Source of the DNA: Streptococcus oralis | Lineage (GTDB): Bacteria; Bacillota; Bacilli; Lactobacillales; Streptococcaceae | Assembly (NCBI RefSeq): GCF_001983955.1 | Contig: NZ_CP019562.1 | Coordinates: 1,054,001 to 1,118,000 of the forward strand | Length of the DNA stretch: 64,000 nt | Direction of reading: 5' to 3' | Shown: in pieces, positions 1 through 8,613 of the stretch | How positions within the stretch are numbered: position 1 is the first letter of the stretch | Layout of the letters: the number at the start of each line of letters is the position of its first letter | Notes under the pieces: generated by a model | Databases searched by the model: none | The model's input: the letters and a program-made list of their open reading frames with translations, nothing else | Told to the model about the DNA's origin: nothing | Translations under genes and position numbers: made by a program

Positions 1-809
1 ATCAATCTGGTGCCCTTCGTGATATGGTGCAAAACCATACACTCCAACTTCTCTCTCTTCTAGCCATGGACAAACCAGCTAGCTTTACAAAAGATGAGAT
101 TCGCGCTGAAAAGATAAAGGTCTTTAAAAACCTCTATCATCCAACTGAGAAAGAATTGAAAGAACAGTTTATTCGTGGTCAATATCGCTCTGGTAAAATC
201 GATGGCATGAAATACATTTCCTATCGAAGCGAACCAAATGTCGATCCTGAATCCACAACAGAAACTTTCGCATCTGGCGCCTTCTTTGTAGACAGCGATC
301 GTTTCCGTGGTGTTCCCTTCTTCTTCCGTACTGGTAAACGCCTGACCGAAAAAGGAACTCATGTCAATATCGTCTTTAAGCAAATGGACTCTATCTTTGG
401 AGAACCATTAGCACCAAATATCTTGACCATCTATATCCAACCAACTGAAGGATTCTCTCTCAGCCTCAATGGGAAGCGAGTCGGTGAAGAATTTAACCTG
501 GCACCAAGCTCTCTGGATTACCGTACAGATGCTACTGCTACTGGAGCCTCACCAGACCCATACGAGAAATTAATCTACGATGTCTTGAATAACAACTCTA
601 CCAACTTTAGCCACTGGGATGAGGTAAGTGCTTCTTGGAAATTGATTGACCGTATCGAAGAGCTCTGGGCTGAAAATGGAGCTCCACTCTACGATTATAA
701 AGCTGGAAGCATGGGGCCACAAGCTAGCTTTGACTTACTTGTGAAGTATGGAGCTAAATGGACCTGGCAACCAGATATCGCCTATCGTGAAGATGGCCGT
801 TTAGAATAG
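1..809 (+). CDS. zwf: Glucose-6-phosphate 1-dehydrogenase, C-terminal part
   Basis: 3' part of zwf; the frame is already open at base 3 (it reads QSGALRDMVQNHTLQ), so the gene begins left of the window. The enzyme oxidises glucose 6-phosphate to 6-phosphogluconolactone with NADP+, the entry step of the oxidative pentose phosphate pathway, in the cytoplasm. The 268 or so visible residues are the C-terminal beta+alpha domain typical of G6PD (for example FRTGKRLTEK and the HWDEVSASWKLIDRI region). The coenzyme-binding fold and catalytic His motif must lie upstream, out of view. It converges on ftsY with a shared hairpin terminator between them. Identity is secure; only the N-terminus is unseen. 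Confidence 0.95.
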   Translation, partial: QSGALRDMVQNHTLQLLSLLAMDKPASFTKDEIRAEKIKVFKNLYHPTEKELKEQFIRGQYRSGKIDGMKYISYRSEPNVDPESTTETFASGAFFVDSDRFRGVPFFFRTGKRLTEKGTHVNIVFKQMDSIFGEPLAPNILTIYIQPTEGFSLSLNGKRVGEEFNLAPSSLDYRTDATATGASPDPYEKLIYDVLNNNSTNFSHWDEVSASWKLIDRIEELWAENGAPLYDYKAGSMGPQASFDLLVKYGAKWTWQPDIAYREDGRLE

Positions 810-812
810 CAA

Positions 813-850
813 AAATATCCTGCAAGATTGACTTGCAGGATATTTATTTT
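813..850. terminator. Bidirectional terminator between zwf and ftsY
   Basis: A perfect 14-bp stem (AAATATCCTGCAAG at 813-826 and its complement at 832-845) with a 5-base loop and flanking A and T runs. It sits between the converging zwf and ftsY stop codons and can serve both strands. Confidence 0.85.
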
Positions 851-853
851 GTA

Positions 854-2155
854 TTAAATCAAGCCTTCTAAGAGACCCTTCATAAAGTTTTCTGAGTTAA
901 ATTCCCCAATATCATCGATTTTTTCACCGAAACCAATCAATTTTACAGGGATATTAAGTTCTTCGCGGATAGCTAGTACAACACCACCTCGGGCAGTTCC
1001 ATCAATCTTGGTCAATACAATACCTGTCAATGGAGTGATTTTTGAAAACTCTTTGGCCTGTACAAGAGCGTTTTGACCTGTTGAAGCATCAAGGGCTAAG
1101 AATGTTTCATGGGGTGCCTCTGGAACGACACGCTTGATAATGCGACCAATCTTTTCCAACTCGGCCATAAGGTTGTCCTTGTTTTGCAGACGCCCTGCTG
1201 TATCAATCATAAGGATATCAATCCCTTCAGCTACAGCACGTTGCATCCCATCAAAGACCACGCTTGCTGGATCAGCCTTTTCAGGTCCCGTCACAACAGG
1301 AACATCCACACGACGGCCCCATTCTGCTAGCTGGGCCACAGCACCCGCACGGAAGGTATCTGCCGCAACCAACATGACTTTCTTGCCAGCTTGTTTGTAG
1401 CGATGAGCTAATTTCCCGATAGAAGTTGTTTTCCCAACACCATTGACTCCGACAAAGAGCATGACTGTCAAACCATCTTGGAAATGGATTTGTTCATCGT
1501 AGTTGCCATCCTTCTCATAGAGTTCAACCAATTTCTCGATAATGACACGACGAAGTGCGTCAGGCTTCTTAGCGTTTTCGAGTTTGGCTTCATAGCGTAG
1601 TTCTTCTGTTAAGTTTGAAGCGACCTGAACACCGACGTCACTCATGATGAGCAGTTCTTCCAATTCCTCGAAGAATTCTTCATCGACAGAACGGAAGTTG
1701 GCAAAGAAGGCATTCAAACGAGCTCCGAATCCCGTACGGGTTTTCTTTAGACTGCGGTCATATTTTTCCTGCACGGTTTCTTCAACCTGAGGAAGTTCTT
1801 CTTCTACTACTTCTGACGCTAGTTCTTCTTCAGTTTCTTGGCTCTCTTCTTCTAAAACTTCTTCCGGATCTTGGAATTGTTCCAATTCATCAGATTCTAG
1901 CTCAAGCTCTTCCTGAGCAGTTTCCTCGACTGCTTCTGGTTCAATAACTTCTTCTGTCAAGATCTGAGGGGTTTCTTCTTGAGCAGGTGTTTCTTCCACT
2001 TTGTCTCTTGTTGTCTCTTCCTGAGAAGTTTCTTCGACTGCCGTTTGGTTTTCTTCAACCTCTTCTGACAAATCAAGATTTTCCAGTGCTTCTTTTACAA
2101 TATCTTCGATTTTCGGCTCTTCTTTTTTCCCGAATAAACGGTCAAACAATCCCAT
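854..2155 (-). CDS. ftsY: Signal recognition particle receptor FtsY
   Basis: SRP receptor GTPase that docks SRP-ribosome complexes at the membrane for co-translational insertion. The 433 residues comprise a very acidic N-terminal A domain (about 15-130, rich in Glu and poor in conserved sequence), a helical N domain, and the SRP GTPase G domain. Visible G motifs: GVNGVGKTT at 236-244, DTFRAGA at 266-272, DTAGR at 318-322 and TKIDG at 382-386. It is the last gene of a leftward run with two Cof-like phosphatases upstream; only 3 bases separate it from the preceding stop. In pneumococcus the same neighbours lie beside smc and rnc; here other genes have come between them. The length of the acidic domain is typical for streptococci and variable between species. 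Confidence 0.96.
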   Translation of the reverse strand: MGLFDRLFGKKEEPKIEDIVKEALENLDLSEEVEENQTAVEETSQEETTRDKVEETPAQEETPQILTEEVIEPEAVEETAQEELELESDELEQFQDPEEVLEEESQETEEELASEVVEEELPQVEETVQEKYDRSLKKTRTGFGARLNAFFANFRSVDEEFFEELEELLIMSDVGVQVASNLTEELRYEAKLENAKKPDALRRVIIEKLVELYEKDGNYDEQIHFQDGLTVMLFVGVNGVGKTTSIGKLAHRYKQAGKKVMLVAADTFRAGAVAQLAEWGRRVDVPVVTGPEKADPASVVFDGMQRAVAEGIDILMIDTAGRLQNKDNLMAELEKIGRIIKRVVPEAPHETFLALDASTGQNALVQAKEFSKITPLTGIVLTKIDGTARGGVVLAIREELNIPVKLIGFGEKIDDIGEFNSENFMKGLLEGLI

Positions 2156-2158
2156 ATT

Positions 2159-2977
2159 CTAGTTCTCCTTTAGCACGTATTCTTCGATAGCCCAGGCAAC
2201 AGCTTCCTCATCGTTGGTCATTGGGGTAATCACATTGGCAACTTCCTTAACTGCTGGAACTGCATTTTGCATGGCAACTCCCAGACCTGCCCACTCAATC
2301 ATGGAAAGGTCATTAGCCTCGTCCCCACAAGCCATGACCTGGCTTTGGTCGATTCCTAGGTGTTTAATTAATTTCTCTAAACCTGTTGCCTTGTGGACAT
2401 TTTTCGGTGACCATTCCAATAAGAGTTCACGCGATTTGAAGATTTCATATTGGTCAAACAATTCAGGAGAAATCTGTTGAATCGCTGCATCCAAAGGTTC
2501 TTGGGCAAAGGCAGTCACGCATTTATTATAAGTTATCTGACTAGATAACTCTTCAAAAGCGACTGTCACGAAAGTCAGAGCTGGGTTGAACTTAGCATAG
2601 AGACTTTCTTGGTCCGACTGGATTTGATAGACTGTTCCTTCAGAAATGGCATCTAACGGCAACCCTAGTTTTTCAGTTTCCTCGTACAATCGTGCCACAT
2701 CGTCGATTGAAAAGACGGTTTTATCGAGAATCTCTCCCGTATTTTTCTGAACAAGCCCTCCATTAAAGGTGATGGTGTATTCATCCTCCTGTCCATCTGT
2801 TCCCAACTCCTTGAGAAAGAAATCCATAGCTTTCAGAGGACGGCCTGTTGTCAGTACGACCTTGATGCCACGATCACGCGCAGCTTTTAAGACTTCCTTA
2901 GTTCGATCTGTCAGCTTTTTATCCGTTGTCAGTAAGGTACCATCCAAATCGAGTGCAATCAATTTAATATCTGCCAT
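2159..2977 (-). CDS. Cof-type HAD-superfamily phosphatase (first of a pair)
   Basis: 272-residue HAD hydrolase of the Cof/IIB subfamily. The nucleophile motif LDLDGTLLT puts the catalytic Asp pair at residues 10 and 12, and the C-terminal motif GDEANDLSM supplies the Mg2+-binding acidic residues. Between them lies the large C2 cap of this subfamily, whose members dephosphorylate sugar phosphates, FMN/PLP-type cofactors or nucleotides. The true substrate cannot be read from sequence. Its start codon overlaps the stop of the upstream paralogue by one base (TAATG), so translation is probably coupled. The pair likely arose by old tandem duplication, as both share the same motifs at low overall identity. 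Confidence 0.9.
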   Translation of the reverse strand: MADIKLIALDLDGTLLTTDKKLTDRTKEVLKAARDRGIKVVLTTGRPLKAMDFFLKELGTDGQEDEYTITFNGGLVQKNTGEILDKTVFSIDDVARLYEETEKLGLPLDAISEGTVYQIQSDQESLYAKFNPALTFVTVAFEELSSQITYNKCVTAFAQEPLDAAIQQISPELFDQYEIFKSRELLLEWSPKNVHKATGLEKLIKHLGIDQSQVMACGDEANDLSMIEWAGLGVAMQNAVPAVKEVANVITPMTNDEEAVAWAIEEYVLKEN

Positions 2978-3768
2978 TACAAGCCCTCCATATAAGCCAT
3001 CACTGACTGGTCCTTATGGTGGCCAATCACCGCTTCTGCTAATTCTAAAATCTCTGGTCGCGCATTTTCAGGAGCGATTGGGTGTCCCACAACCTGCATC
3101 ATGTGAAGGTCATTGAGATTATCTCCAAACGCCATGACCTGATCCATGCTAAGCCCCAGTTTTTTGGCCAGCTCAACAATAGCCACACCCTTATCAACGT
3201 AGTCCAAGACAATATCGATGGATTCAAAACCTGTTGTCATGGCTTTCACACCAGGAACATTTTCGTTGACCCAGGCCTCACCAGCTTCTATCGTATCTTC
3301 TGTGAAGTTCGTAGTGAATTTAAAAATCTCATCTGTGATATCTTCCAGACTCGCTACTTTTTGAATACTCTCATTGTAGTGACGACTAATCATGAGATAA
3401 GTCTCATCCACCGTATCCAATACATAACAAGCTTTTTTCCCTGTCAGAAGCATTTTTCTTACATCAAAATAGGGCGATTTCTTTAATGCTACAAAAGTAC
3501 TCAAGTAAAAGTCCCGTGACATCGTAGCCTCGTACATATCCTCCCCATGAAACTCAACATAACTCCCATTTTCAGCTATAAAAATCATTTCATCACGCAC
3601 ATCCGCAAACAACTTTTTCAGGGACAAGATACCGCGACCTGAAGCCACAGCAAAATAAATCCCCTTTTCCTTGTAGGAAACAAGTACGTTTTTGAGGCGT
3701 TCCATATCAAACCGACCCTCTCCGTCCAGAAAGGTTCCATCCATATCGGTTGCTACAAGTTTAATCAT
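2977..3768 (-). CDS. Cof-type HAD-superfamily phosphatase (second of a pair)
   Basis: Second Cof-like HAD phosphatase, 263 residues from the chosen start. The nucleophile motif is ATDMDGTFLD (Asp 8 and 10) and the C-terminal metal motif is GDNLNDLHM. I place the start at 3768 (MIKLVATDMDG), because AAGGA lies just before that ATG and family members usually begin this way. An in-frame ATG at 3780 is possible, but its GGAG is only one base from the codon. This is the first gene of the operon that ends with ftsY, and an extended -10 promoter lies upstream. Substrate unknown. Confidence 0.88.
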   Translation of the reverse strand: MIKLVATDMDGTFLDGEGRFDMERLKNVLVSYKEKGIYFAVASGRGILSLKKLFADVRDEMIFIAENGSYVEFHGEDMYEATMSRDFYLSTFVALKKSPYFDVRKMLLTGKKACYVLDTVDETYLMISRHYNESIQKVASLEDITDEIFKFTTNFTEDTIEAGEAWVNENVPGVKAMTTGFESIDIVLDYVDKGVAIVELAKKLGLSMDQVMAFGDNLNDLHMMQVVGHPIAPENARPEILELAEAVIGHHKDQSVMAYMEGL

Positions 3769-3805
3769 AAAATCCTTCATACTCCAATTGATAAATCTAC
3801 CTTCT

Positions 3806-3814
3806 ATTATACCA
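3806..3814 (-). promoter_or_regulatory. Extended -10 promoter of the Cof-Cof-ftsY operon
   Basis: Minus strand reads TGGTATAAT, an extended -10 box, about 38 bases before the proposed start of the first Cof gene. No good -35 is apparent, as is usual for extended -10 promoters in streptococci. Confidence 0.7.
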
Positions 3815-3925
3815 TAGATAAGTTTAAAATGGTCCAGTACGGTAGGATAGCACTACTTTTTCGGAGAATCTTCAAAGGGCCTAAAAATTAGAATCGTAGA
3901 ACTTTTTTCAGATAGTTTAAAAAGT

Positions 3926-3954
3926 TTGTATTCCCCTACTCTTTTCTCTATAAT
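3926..3954 (+). promoter_or_regulatory. Promoter of the VIT-family transporter gene
   Basis: TTGTAT (3926-3931), 17-base spacer, TATAAT (3949-3954). Transcription should start near 3961, giving a leader of only about 13 bases that begins with the AAAGGAG ribosome site. Confidence 0.85.
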
Positions 3955-3973
3955 GGAGAGAAAGGAGATGACT

Positions 3974-4669
3974 ATGACAGAAATAAAACACGAAATTGAT
4001 GCAAACTTTACAGGCCGACTCAATATCCTACGCGCGGGTGTTCTGGGTGCCAATGATGGGATTATTTCCATCGCTGGAGTCGTTATTGGGGTTGCCAGTG
4101 CGACAAGCAATATCTGGATTATCTTTTTATCAGGATTGGCTGCTATCCTCGCTGGTGCTTTTTCTATGGCCGGTGGCGAATATGTCTCTGTATCCACTCA
4201 GAAAGATACGGAAGAAGCCGCTGTTGCTAGAGAGCAATTGCTCTTGGATAAAGATATGGAATCAGCAAAACAATCCCTCTATGCTGCTTACTTACAAAAT
4301 GGTGAGTGTGAAACGTCCGCCCAACTTTTGACCAACAAGGCCTTTTTAAAAAATCCACTCAAAGCGTTGGTTGAGGAGAAATACGGTATCGAGTACGAAG
4401 AATTTACCAATCCTTGGCATGCTGCCATCTCTAGCTTTATCGCCTTTGTACTGGGAAGTCTTCCTCCTATGCTTTCAATCACCGTCTTTCCAAGTGATTA
4501 TCGCATTCCTGCTACTGTTTTTATCGTTGCCCTTTCCCTTCTCGTCACTGGCTATACCAGTGCTAAACTAGGCAAGGCACCTACGAAAACTGCCATGATC
4601 CGTAACCTCTGTATCGGACTTCTCACCATGGGAGTGACTTACCTGCTTGGACAACTCTTCAGCATTTAA
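3974..4669 (+). CDS. VIT1/CCC1 family Fe2+/Mn2+ transporter
   Basis: Membrane protein of 231 residues of the VIT family, whose plant and yeast members move iron or manganese across membranes; bacterial members are thought to export or detoxify these metals. Visible marks are the first segment LRAGVLGANDGIISIAGVV, the AGAFSMAGGEYVSV signature in the second segment, a charged cytoplasmic middle region (about 75-145) that binds metal in characterised homologues, and three further C-terminal membrane segments. The start at 3974 is set by AAAGGAG six bases before it; an upstream TTG in frame lies in the -35 box and cannot be used. Single-gene unit with its own promoter and terminator. Which metal it carries is inference from the family. 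Confidence 0.9.
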   Translation: MTEIKHEIDANFTGRLNILRAGVLGANDGIISIAGVVIGVASATSNIWIIFLSGLAAILAGAFSMAGGEYVSVSTQKDTEEAAVAREQLLLDKDMESAKQSLYAAYLQNGECETSAQLLTNKAFLKNPLKALVEEKYGIEYEEFTNPWHAAISSFIAFVLGSLPPMLSITVFPSDYRIPATVFIVALSLLVTGYTSAKLGKAPTKTAMIRNLCIGLLTMGVTYLLGQLFSI

Positions 4670-4678
4670 GATAAAGAA

Positions 4679-4709
4679 ATACCTCGATAAACATCGAGGT
4701 ATCTTTTTT
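4679..4709. terminator. Terminator between the VIT gene and the ABC permease
   Basis: Stem ATACCTCGA (4679-4687) pairs with TCGAGGTAT (4694-4702), followed by six T on the plus strand. It ends the VIT transcript and overlaps the stop of the converging permease gene; in the other direction it has fewer U residues. Confidence 0.85.
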
Positions 4710-6696
4710 ACATTTGCACAATCTTGCGATAGCTTCTTGAGGTAATCATAAAGATTAAGACATAGACAACGAGGAAGATCGCACAGATGGATAAAGTGAC
4801 AGTCAACATCATGGTCGCATCTAGCACACCAATGACTTTTAGGATGAGGCTAAGCATATGATAGGCAAAAGCAAGGTGTAGGAAGGCAAAAATCAATGGG
4901 AGGAAGAAAACAGTTAGAACCTGTTTATTAATGGTTTGCTTGATTTGCTTTTGATCAAGTCCGACCTTTTGCAAAATGATGAAACGTTCACGGTCTTCAT
5001 AGCCTTCAGAAATTTGTTTGTAATAAATAACCAGGACTGTTCCCACCATAAAGATGATAGAGAGGAAGATACCAATGAAGAATACCCCTCCATAGAGGGC
5101 ACTTATTTGCGCACTGCTATCAGCCAAATTGCTTCCAAATACATAACTTCCTTCTTTGTTTAATTCTCTATTAAAGTTATTAAGGAATTTTGAAAAATCG
5201 TCAGCGAGTTTGAGCTGTTCTTCCTCACTTGCTGTTACATTCATACCACCATAAAGTTGATCAAAGAGAGAGGAATCCGGATATTGGTCAATAAAGGCTT
5301 GCAGATTAGGGACAACAAGATAATTGTAGTCAGATGTCAGAATGTTATACTGATTTGGCACATGTTCCAGAATAAAATCATTTTTAATTTCTTCTTTAAC
5401 TATGTAGGTTTGATCATTTAGAGTGATTTCTTTCTGTCCTTCAAGTACCTTATTCTTGGTAAACAAGCCGACTTCATTGCCTGAAAGGGAGAGTTTTTGA
5501 CCAGTCATGTTTTCATAGTCTTTTTGGTCAAAGACCATAAAAATGGTTTTCGGTTGGACGAAGTTATTCCCCTTTGTAAAGATACGGAGCTTGGTTCCAT
5601 CTTGGCTCTCGATGCCAAAACTGCTATGACGAAAGACTTCTTTTTTAGTGACAGTTAATCCCTTATCGCTAGCATATTGACTCAAAAGTTTATCTAAATC
5701 TTCTTTTTCAACATTTCGTCCTGTAATTCCAAAATCATGTGGATTCATGAATTTCTTGAACGTTTCAGAAGCAGAGAAGATACTGGTAGCTGCTGACATA
5801 GTTACCAAGACCATTGTTGAAAGGATGGCAATCGTTGCCAAACCAACTGCATTTTTCTTCATTCGAAAGATAAGATTGGATACGGAAATCATGTTGTTGG
5901 GTTGGTAATAGTAACGCTTGTTTTTCTTCAAGATTTGTAGAAATACTGTAATCCCTGCATTAAACAAGAGGTAAGTACCAAAGATTACCAGTAAGACTGC
6001 TACAAAGAAAATTAGAACAGCATTAAGTGGATTTTCAACGGTAACTGCTAGGTAGTAGCCAGCTCCCATACTAATCAAACCTAGAATGGTTTGAAGGCCT
6101 AAGAAACGTCCTTTTTTCTCACCACTTGCCTTCTCACGAGAGAGCTGAAGGGCATTCATGCGTGCAATACGAAAGGCATTGATAAAAACCAAACCTAGGA
6201 AGATAGCTCCAAAGACGATGAGAACCAGGATAAAAACAATTGGTTGGAAAGTAGAAACGAGCTCCACCTTCATATTCATTAGCTTCAGTAGCAGAGCAAA
6301 GATGAGTTTATCAAAGAGAGCTCCTAGGCCAAGTCCAGCTGTCAAGGTTAGGGAGCCAAAAATAAGAAGCTCCTTAAAGACCATGCTGATCAAATGGCGT
6401 TTTTCTAATCCTAGCATGCCATAAATCCCTAGTTCTTTGGAACGGTTTTTCATGACGAAACTATTGGCATAGAAGACGATGATGGCAGAGGCTATAGTGA
6501 CAATCACCATACCGAGACCAAGCGTCACGGAGATTGTTTCTCCCCCTCGGATCTTGCCAATGTTAGGATTCAGTGTCAATGAGTAAAAAAGATAGGTGAT
6601 GGTCACTGCTAAGAGAACAGCAAGGGCAAAGGGGTAGTAGAGTTTGCGGTTTTTAATCAAGTTAGATACCGCTAACTTATTGGTTAATCGGAACAT
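4708..6696 (-). CDS. BceB/VraG-like ABC transporter permease
   Basis: Permease of the FtsX/MacB-like superfamily, BceB type, 662 residues. It has about ten membrane segments and one large extracellular domain (roughly residues 315-535) between segments 7 and 8, the hallmark of transporters that detect and remove peptide antibiotics such as bacitracin and nisin from their lipid targets. It starts MFRLTNKLAVSNLIKNRK, typical for the family. One base separates its ATG from the stop of the ATPase gene, so the two are co-translated. It resembles the pneumococcal permease of the SP_0912-0913 pair, linked to bacitracin and lincomycin tolerance; that link is recalled, not computed. No sensor kinase or regulator gene lies beside it. 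Confidence 0.9.
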   Translation of the reverse strand: MFRLTNKLAVSNLIKNRKLYYPFALAVLLAVTITYLFYSLTLNPNIGKIRGGETISVTLGLGMVIVTIASAIIVFYANSFVMKNRSKELGIYGMLGLEKRHLISMVFKELLIFGSLTLTAGLGLGALFDKLIFALLLKLMNMKVELVSTFQPIVFILVLIVFGAIFLGLVFINAFRIARMNALQLSREKASGEKKGRFLGLQTILGLISMGAGYYLAVTVENPLNAVLIFFVAVLLVIFGTYLLFNAGITVFLQILKKNKRYYYQPNNMISVSNLIFRMKKNAVGLATIAILSTMVLVTMSAATSIFSASETFKKFMNPHDFGITGRNVEKEDLDKLLSQYASDKGLTVTKKEVFRHSSFGIESQDGTKLRIFTKGNNFVQPKTIFMVFDQKDYENMTGQKLSLSGNEVGLFTKNKVLEGQKEITLNDQTYIVKEEIKNDFILEHVPNQYNILTSDYNYLVVPNLQAFIDQYPDSSLFDQLYGGMNVTASEEEQLKLADDFSKFLNNFNRELNKEGSYVFGSNLADSSAQISALYGGVFFIGIFLSIIFMVGTVLVIYYKQISEGYEDRERFIILQKVGLDQKQIKQTINKQVLTVFFLPLIFAFLHLAFAYHMLSLILKVIGVLDATMMLTVTLSICAIFLVVYVLIFMITSRSYRKIVQM

Positions 6697-6697
6697 A

Positions 6698-7456
6698 CTA
6701 ATTCACCTCACTTGCCATAACAGTCAAAGTATCAGAGATTTCCTGGAACATCTGACGTTCTGTCTTGTCTCCGCGGTAGATTTGGTTGTAAAGAATGCCG
6801 TCCTTGATAAAGAGAACGCGCTTGGCCCTGCTAGCTGCAGCTGTTGAGTGGGTTACCATGAGAATGGTTTGACCGCGTTCATTGATTTCATCAAAAACGT
6901 CGAGTAAGGCTGCAGATGACTTGGAGTCAAGTGCCCCAGTTGGCTCATCTGCAAGGAGAATTTCAGGTTCAGTGATGATGGCGCGTGCTACTGCTACCCG
7001 CTGTTTTTGACCTCCAGAGATCTCGTAAGGGTACTTCTCTTGCAGTTGGTTGATGCCCAAATTTTCAGCGGTTACTACCAATTTCTTCATCATCTCTGTG
7101 ATAGGTTTTCGTGACAACACTAACGGAAGCAAGATATTGTCCTTAACAGACAAGGTATCTAGCAGATTAAAGTCTTGGAAGACAAATCCCAACTTCTCAC
7201 GACGAAAACTCGAAGCCTGTGAATTTTTAATAGTGGCTGTGTCGGTTCCATTCAGGTAAACCTGCCCGCGAGTTGGCTTATCCAGCATAGCTAGAATGTT
7301 GAGCAGGGTTGACTTTCCTGAACCAGACTCACCCATGATGGCAACGTAGTCACCCTTCTCTACAGTAAAGTGAATATCTTTGAGTGCTTCTACTTGGTTG
7401 CCTTGGAAACGTGTTTTATAGATTTTTTGAACGTGTTTTACATCTAAAAGTGTCAT
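6698..7456 (-). CDS. BceA-like ABC transporter ATP-binding protein
   Basis: ATPase partner of the permease, 252 residues. Walker A GESGSGKST at 42-50, ABC signature SGGQKQRVAVARA from 147, Walker B ILLADEP at 166-172, with the D-loop GALD after it. It belongs to the MacB/LolD/BceA class that powers FtsX-type permeases from the cytoplasmic side. Its ATG is preceded by AAGGAG and by the stop of a 36-codon ORF 13 bases upstream, suggesting a three-gene transcript. Expected role: energy for relief of cell-wall-active peptides. Confidence 0.93.
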   Translation of the reverse strand: MTLLDVKHVQKIYKTRFQGNQVEALKDIHFTVEKGDYVAIMGESGSGKSTLLNILAMLDKPTRGQVYLNGTDTATIKNSQASSFRREKLGFVFQDFNLLDTLSVKDNILLPLVLSRKPITEMMKKLVVTAENLGINQLQEKYPYEISGGQKQRVAVARAIITEPEILLADEPTGALDSKSSAALLDVFDEINERGQTILMVTHSTAAASRAKRVLFIKDGILYNQIYRGDKTERQMFQEISDTLTVMASEVN

Positions 7457-7469
7457 GATTTTCTCCTTC

Positions 7470-7580
7470 TTAATATCCCATCAATTGAAACTGTGCTTGC
7501 ATCATAGCGCATCCCAGTTGAACACGCTCGATATCTTTTTGACTTGGTTTTCTTGTTTTCTTTTGTAAAATTCTTTTCAT
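7470..7580 (-). CDS. Small 36-residue basic ORF ahead of the Bce-like transporter
   Basis: Short ORF reading MKRILQKKTRKPSQKDIERV followed by 16 more residues ending MGY. It has a strong ribosome site (AAAGGAG, seven bases before the ATG), stops 13 bases before the ATPase start, and lies just downstream of the operator palindrome. The N-terminal third is very basic and the rest amphipathic, with no membrane segment or signal peptide. I do not recognise the family. It may be a small accessory or sensor protein of the transporter, or a translated leader. Support for expression is the ribosome site and its position; conservation cannot be tested here. Confidence 0.65.
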   Translation of the reverse strand: MKRILQKKTRKPSQKDIERVQLGCAMMQAQFQLMGY

Positions 7581-7664
7581 GGTTTTGCTCCTTTGTTCTT
7601 TATGAGTCTAGTTTATCGCAAAAAAAAGTAGCCTGCCATAACCTAACCTTACAAAAGAGACTTT

Positions 7665-7686
7665 AATCTTACATTTTTGTAAGATT
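7665..7686 (-). promoter_or_regulatory. BceR-type operator palindrome
   Basis: Perfect 9-bp inverted repeat AATCTTACA - TTTT - TGTAAGATT. Its core TTACA-N4-TGTAA matches the published BceR-like consensus TNACA-N4-TGTAA for regulators of peptide-responsive ABC transporters. It lies about 85 bases upstream of the 36-codon ORF. Confidence 0.75.
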
Positions 7687-7734
7687 GAAGAATATCAAGC
7701 AATTTCGCTATCAATATTTTACCATAAAAGAAAG

Positions 7735-7766
7735 GCAAGAAGAAAACCCTTGCGGATGCAAGGGTT
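7735..7766 (-). terminator. Terminator after the PspC-like gene
   Basis: Stem AACCCTTGC (7745-7753) and GCAAGGGTT (7758-7766) around a 4-base loop; read leftward it is followed by TTTTCTTCTT. It closes the tex-sprT-pspC unit. Confidence 0.75.
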
Positions 7767-7837
7767 AAGGGTTCACTTCTTTTTCTGACTTCTTTGAGAA
7801 TTAAGGAAAGTGTCTGTAAACTATTTCAAAACCCAAC

Positions 7838-8110
7838 TCACCAAAACCGTCCATCATTGTCATCAATGGCTTGGGCTTCCTTACGTTTGCGTGGTCCTGT
7901 TCCATACATTTCTGCTTCAATCTCTTCCTTAGTTGGCAGGATAGAGGCTAGGATGATGTAAATAATCATGCCAATCCCAAAATTTGATATGGTAAAAATG
8001 GCAAAGAGAAAGCGGACTAAGGTTACATCAAAATTCCACTTGTCTGATAGACCAGCTAAAACTCCCGATACCATACTATTTCGTTTCATTTTATAAAATT
8101 TGTTATTCAT
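7838..8110 (-). CDS. PspC domain membrane protein
   Basis: 90 residues. The PspC domain begins at MKRNSMVSGVLAGLSDKW, and one hydrophobic segment follows (FLFAIFTISNFGIGMIIYII), then a polar, charged tail. PspC-like proteins sit in the cytoplasmic membrane and are tied to envelope stress in other bacteria; in streptococci the function is not settled. The start at 8110 (MNNKFYK) has GAGG about nine bases before it; an upstream extension to 8170 lacks a ribosome site and is not like the family. It follows sprT in the same direction and probably shares its transcript. Confidence 0.88.
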   Translation of the reverse strand: MNNKFYKMKRNSMVSGVLAGLSDKWNFDVTLVRFLFAIFTISNFGIGMIIYIILASILPTKEEIEAEMYGTGPRKRKEAQAIDDNDGRFW

Positions 8111-8169
8111 GATTGTTTCCTCTTTCGGTATTCTTACAAGTAGTATAGCATGAAACGGGGTCACAAACA

Positions 8170-8613
8170 TCAGTCCTTAGGCCGATTTAAAATGACAAGA
8201 TTGCCATGGCAGACGCCACAGCGGTAGCGTTTGGTATCAATTTTCCTCTTGCGCTGATAAGTTTGCTGGCAAGATTGACACTGATAAACTAGAAAATTAC
8301 TTTGGTTCTTCAACGGGGGAACAAAGCGAAGTCCATCCACTTCTTTCAAAAGTTTCTTAAAATCTCGGTCCCTATGGCGATACCCCTTTTGCTGAAAATA
8401 AAGGTGATAGTGACAGAGTTCATGGCGCACGATCTTCCGAAAGATCTCCAAACCTAGTTCATTATAAACCTTGGGATTAAAATCCAAATGCCCATCTTTA
8501 GGGAAAAATCGCCCACCTGTCGTTCGCAGACGAGAATTCCACTGGGCTTCGTGTATAAAAGGTCTACCAAAGTCTTCGAGGGAAACAGACTGAACGTAGT
8601 CAGTCAGTTTCAT
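8170..8613 (-). CDS. sprT: SprT-like zinc metalloprotein
   Basis: 147-residue SprT-like protein. It has the metalloprotease HExxH motif as HELCH at residues 64-68 and a C-terminal zinc ribbon with Cys pairs at 112/115 and 132/135. Eukaryotic relatives (Spartan) cleave DNA-protein crosslinks; the bacterial role is not established. The start overlaps the 3' end of tex by 14 bases, so the two are probably co-translated. The pairing of sprT with tex is usual in streptococci. Confidence 0.9.
   Translation of the reverse strand: MKLTDYVQSVSLEDFGRPFIHEAQWNSRLRTTGGRFFPKDGHLDFNPKVYNELGLEIFRKIVRHELCHYHLYFQQKGYRHRDRDFKKLLKEVDGLRFVPPLKNQSNFLVYQCQSCQQTYQRKRKIDTKRYRCGVCHGNLVILNRPKD

Noticed and set aside
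3926..3973. Upstream TTG start of the VIT-family gene
   Set aside because: The TTG is part of the -35 box and lies before the transcription start; AAAGGAG marks 3974.
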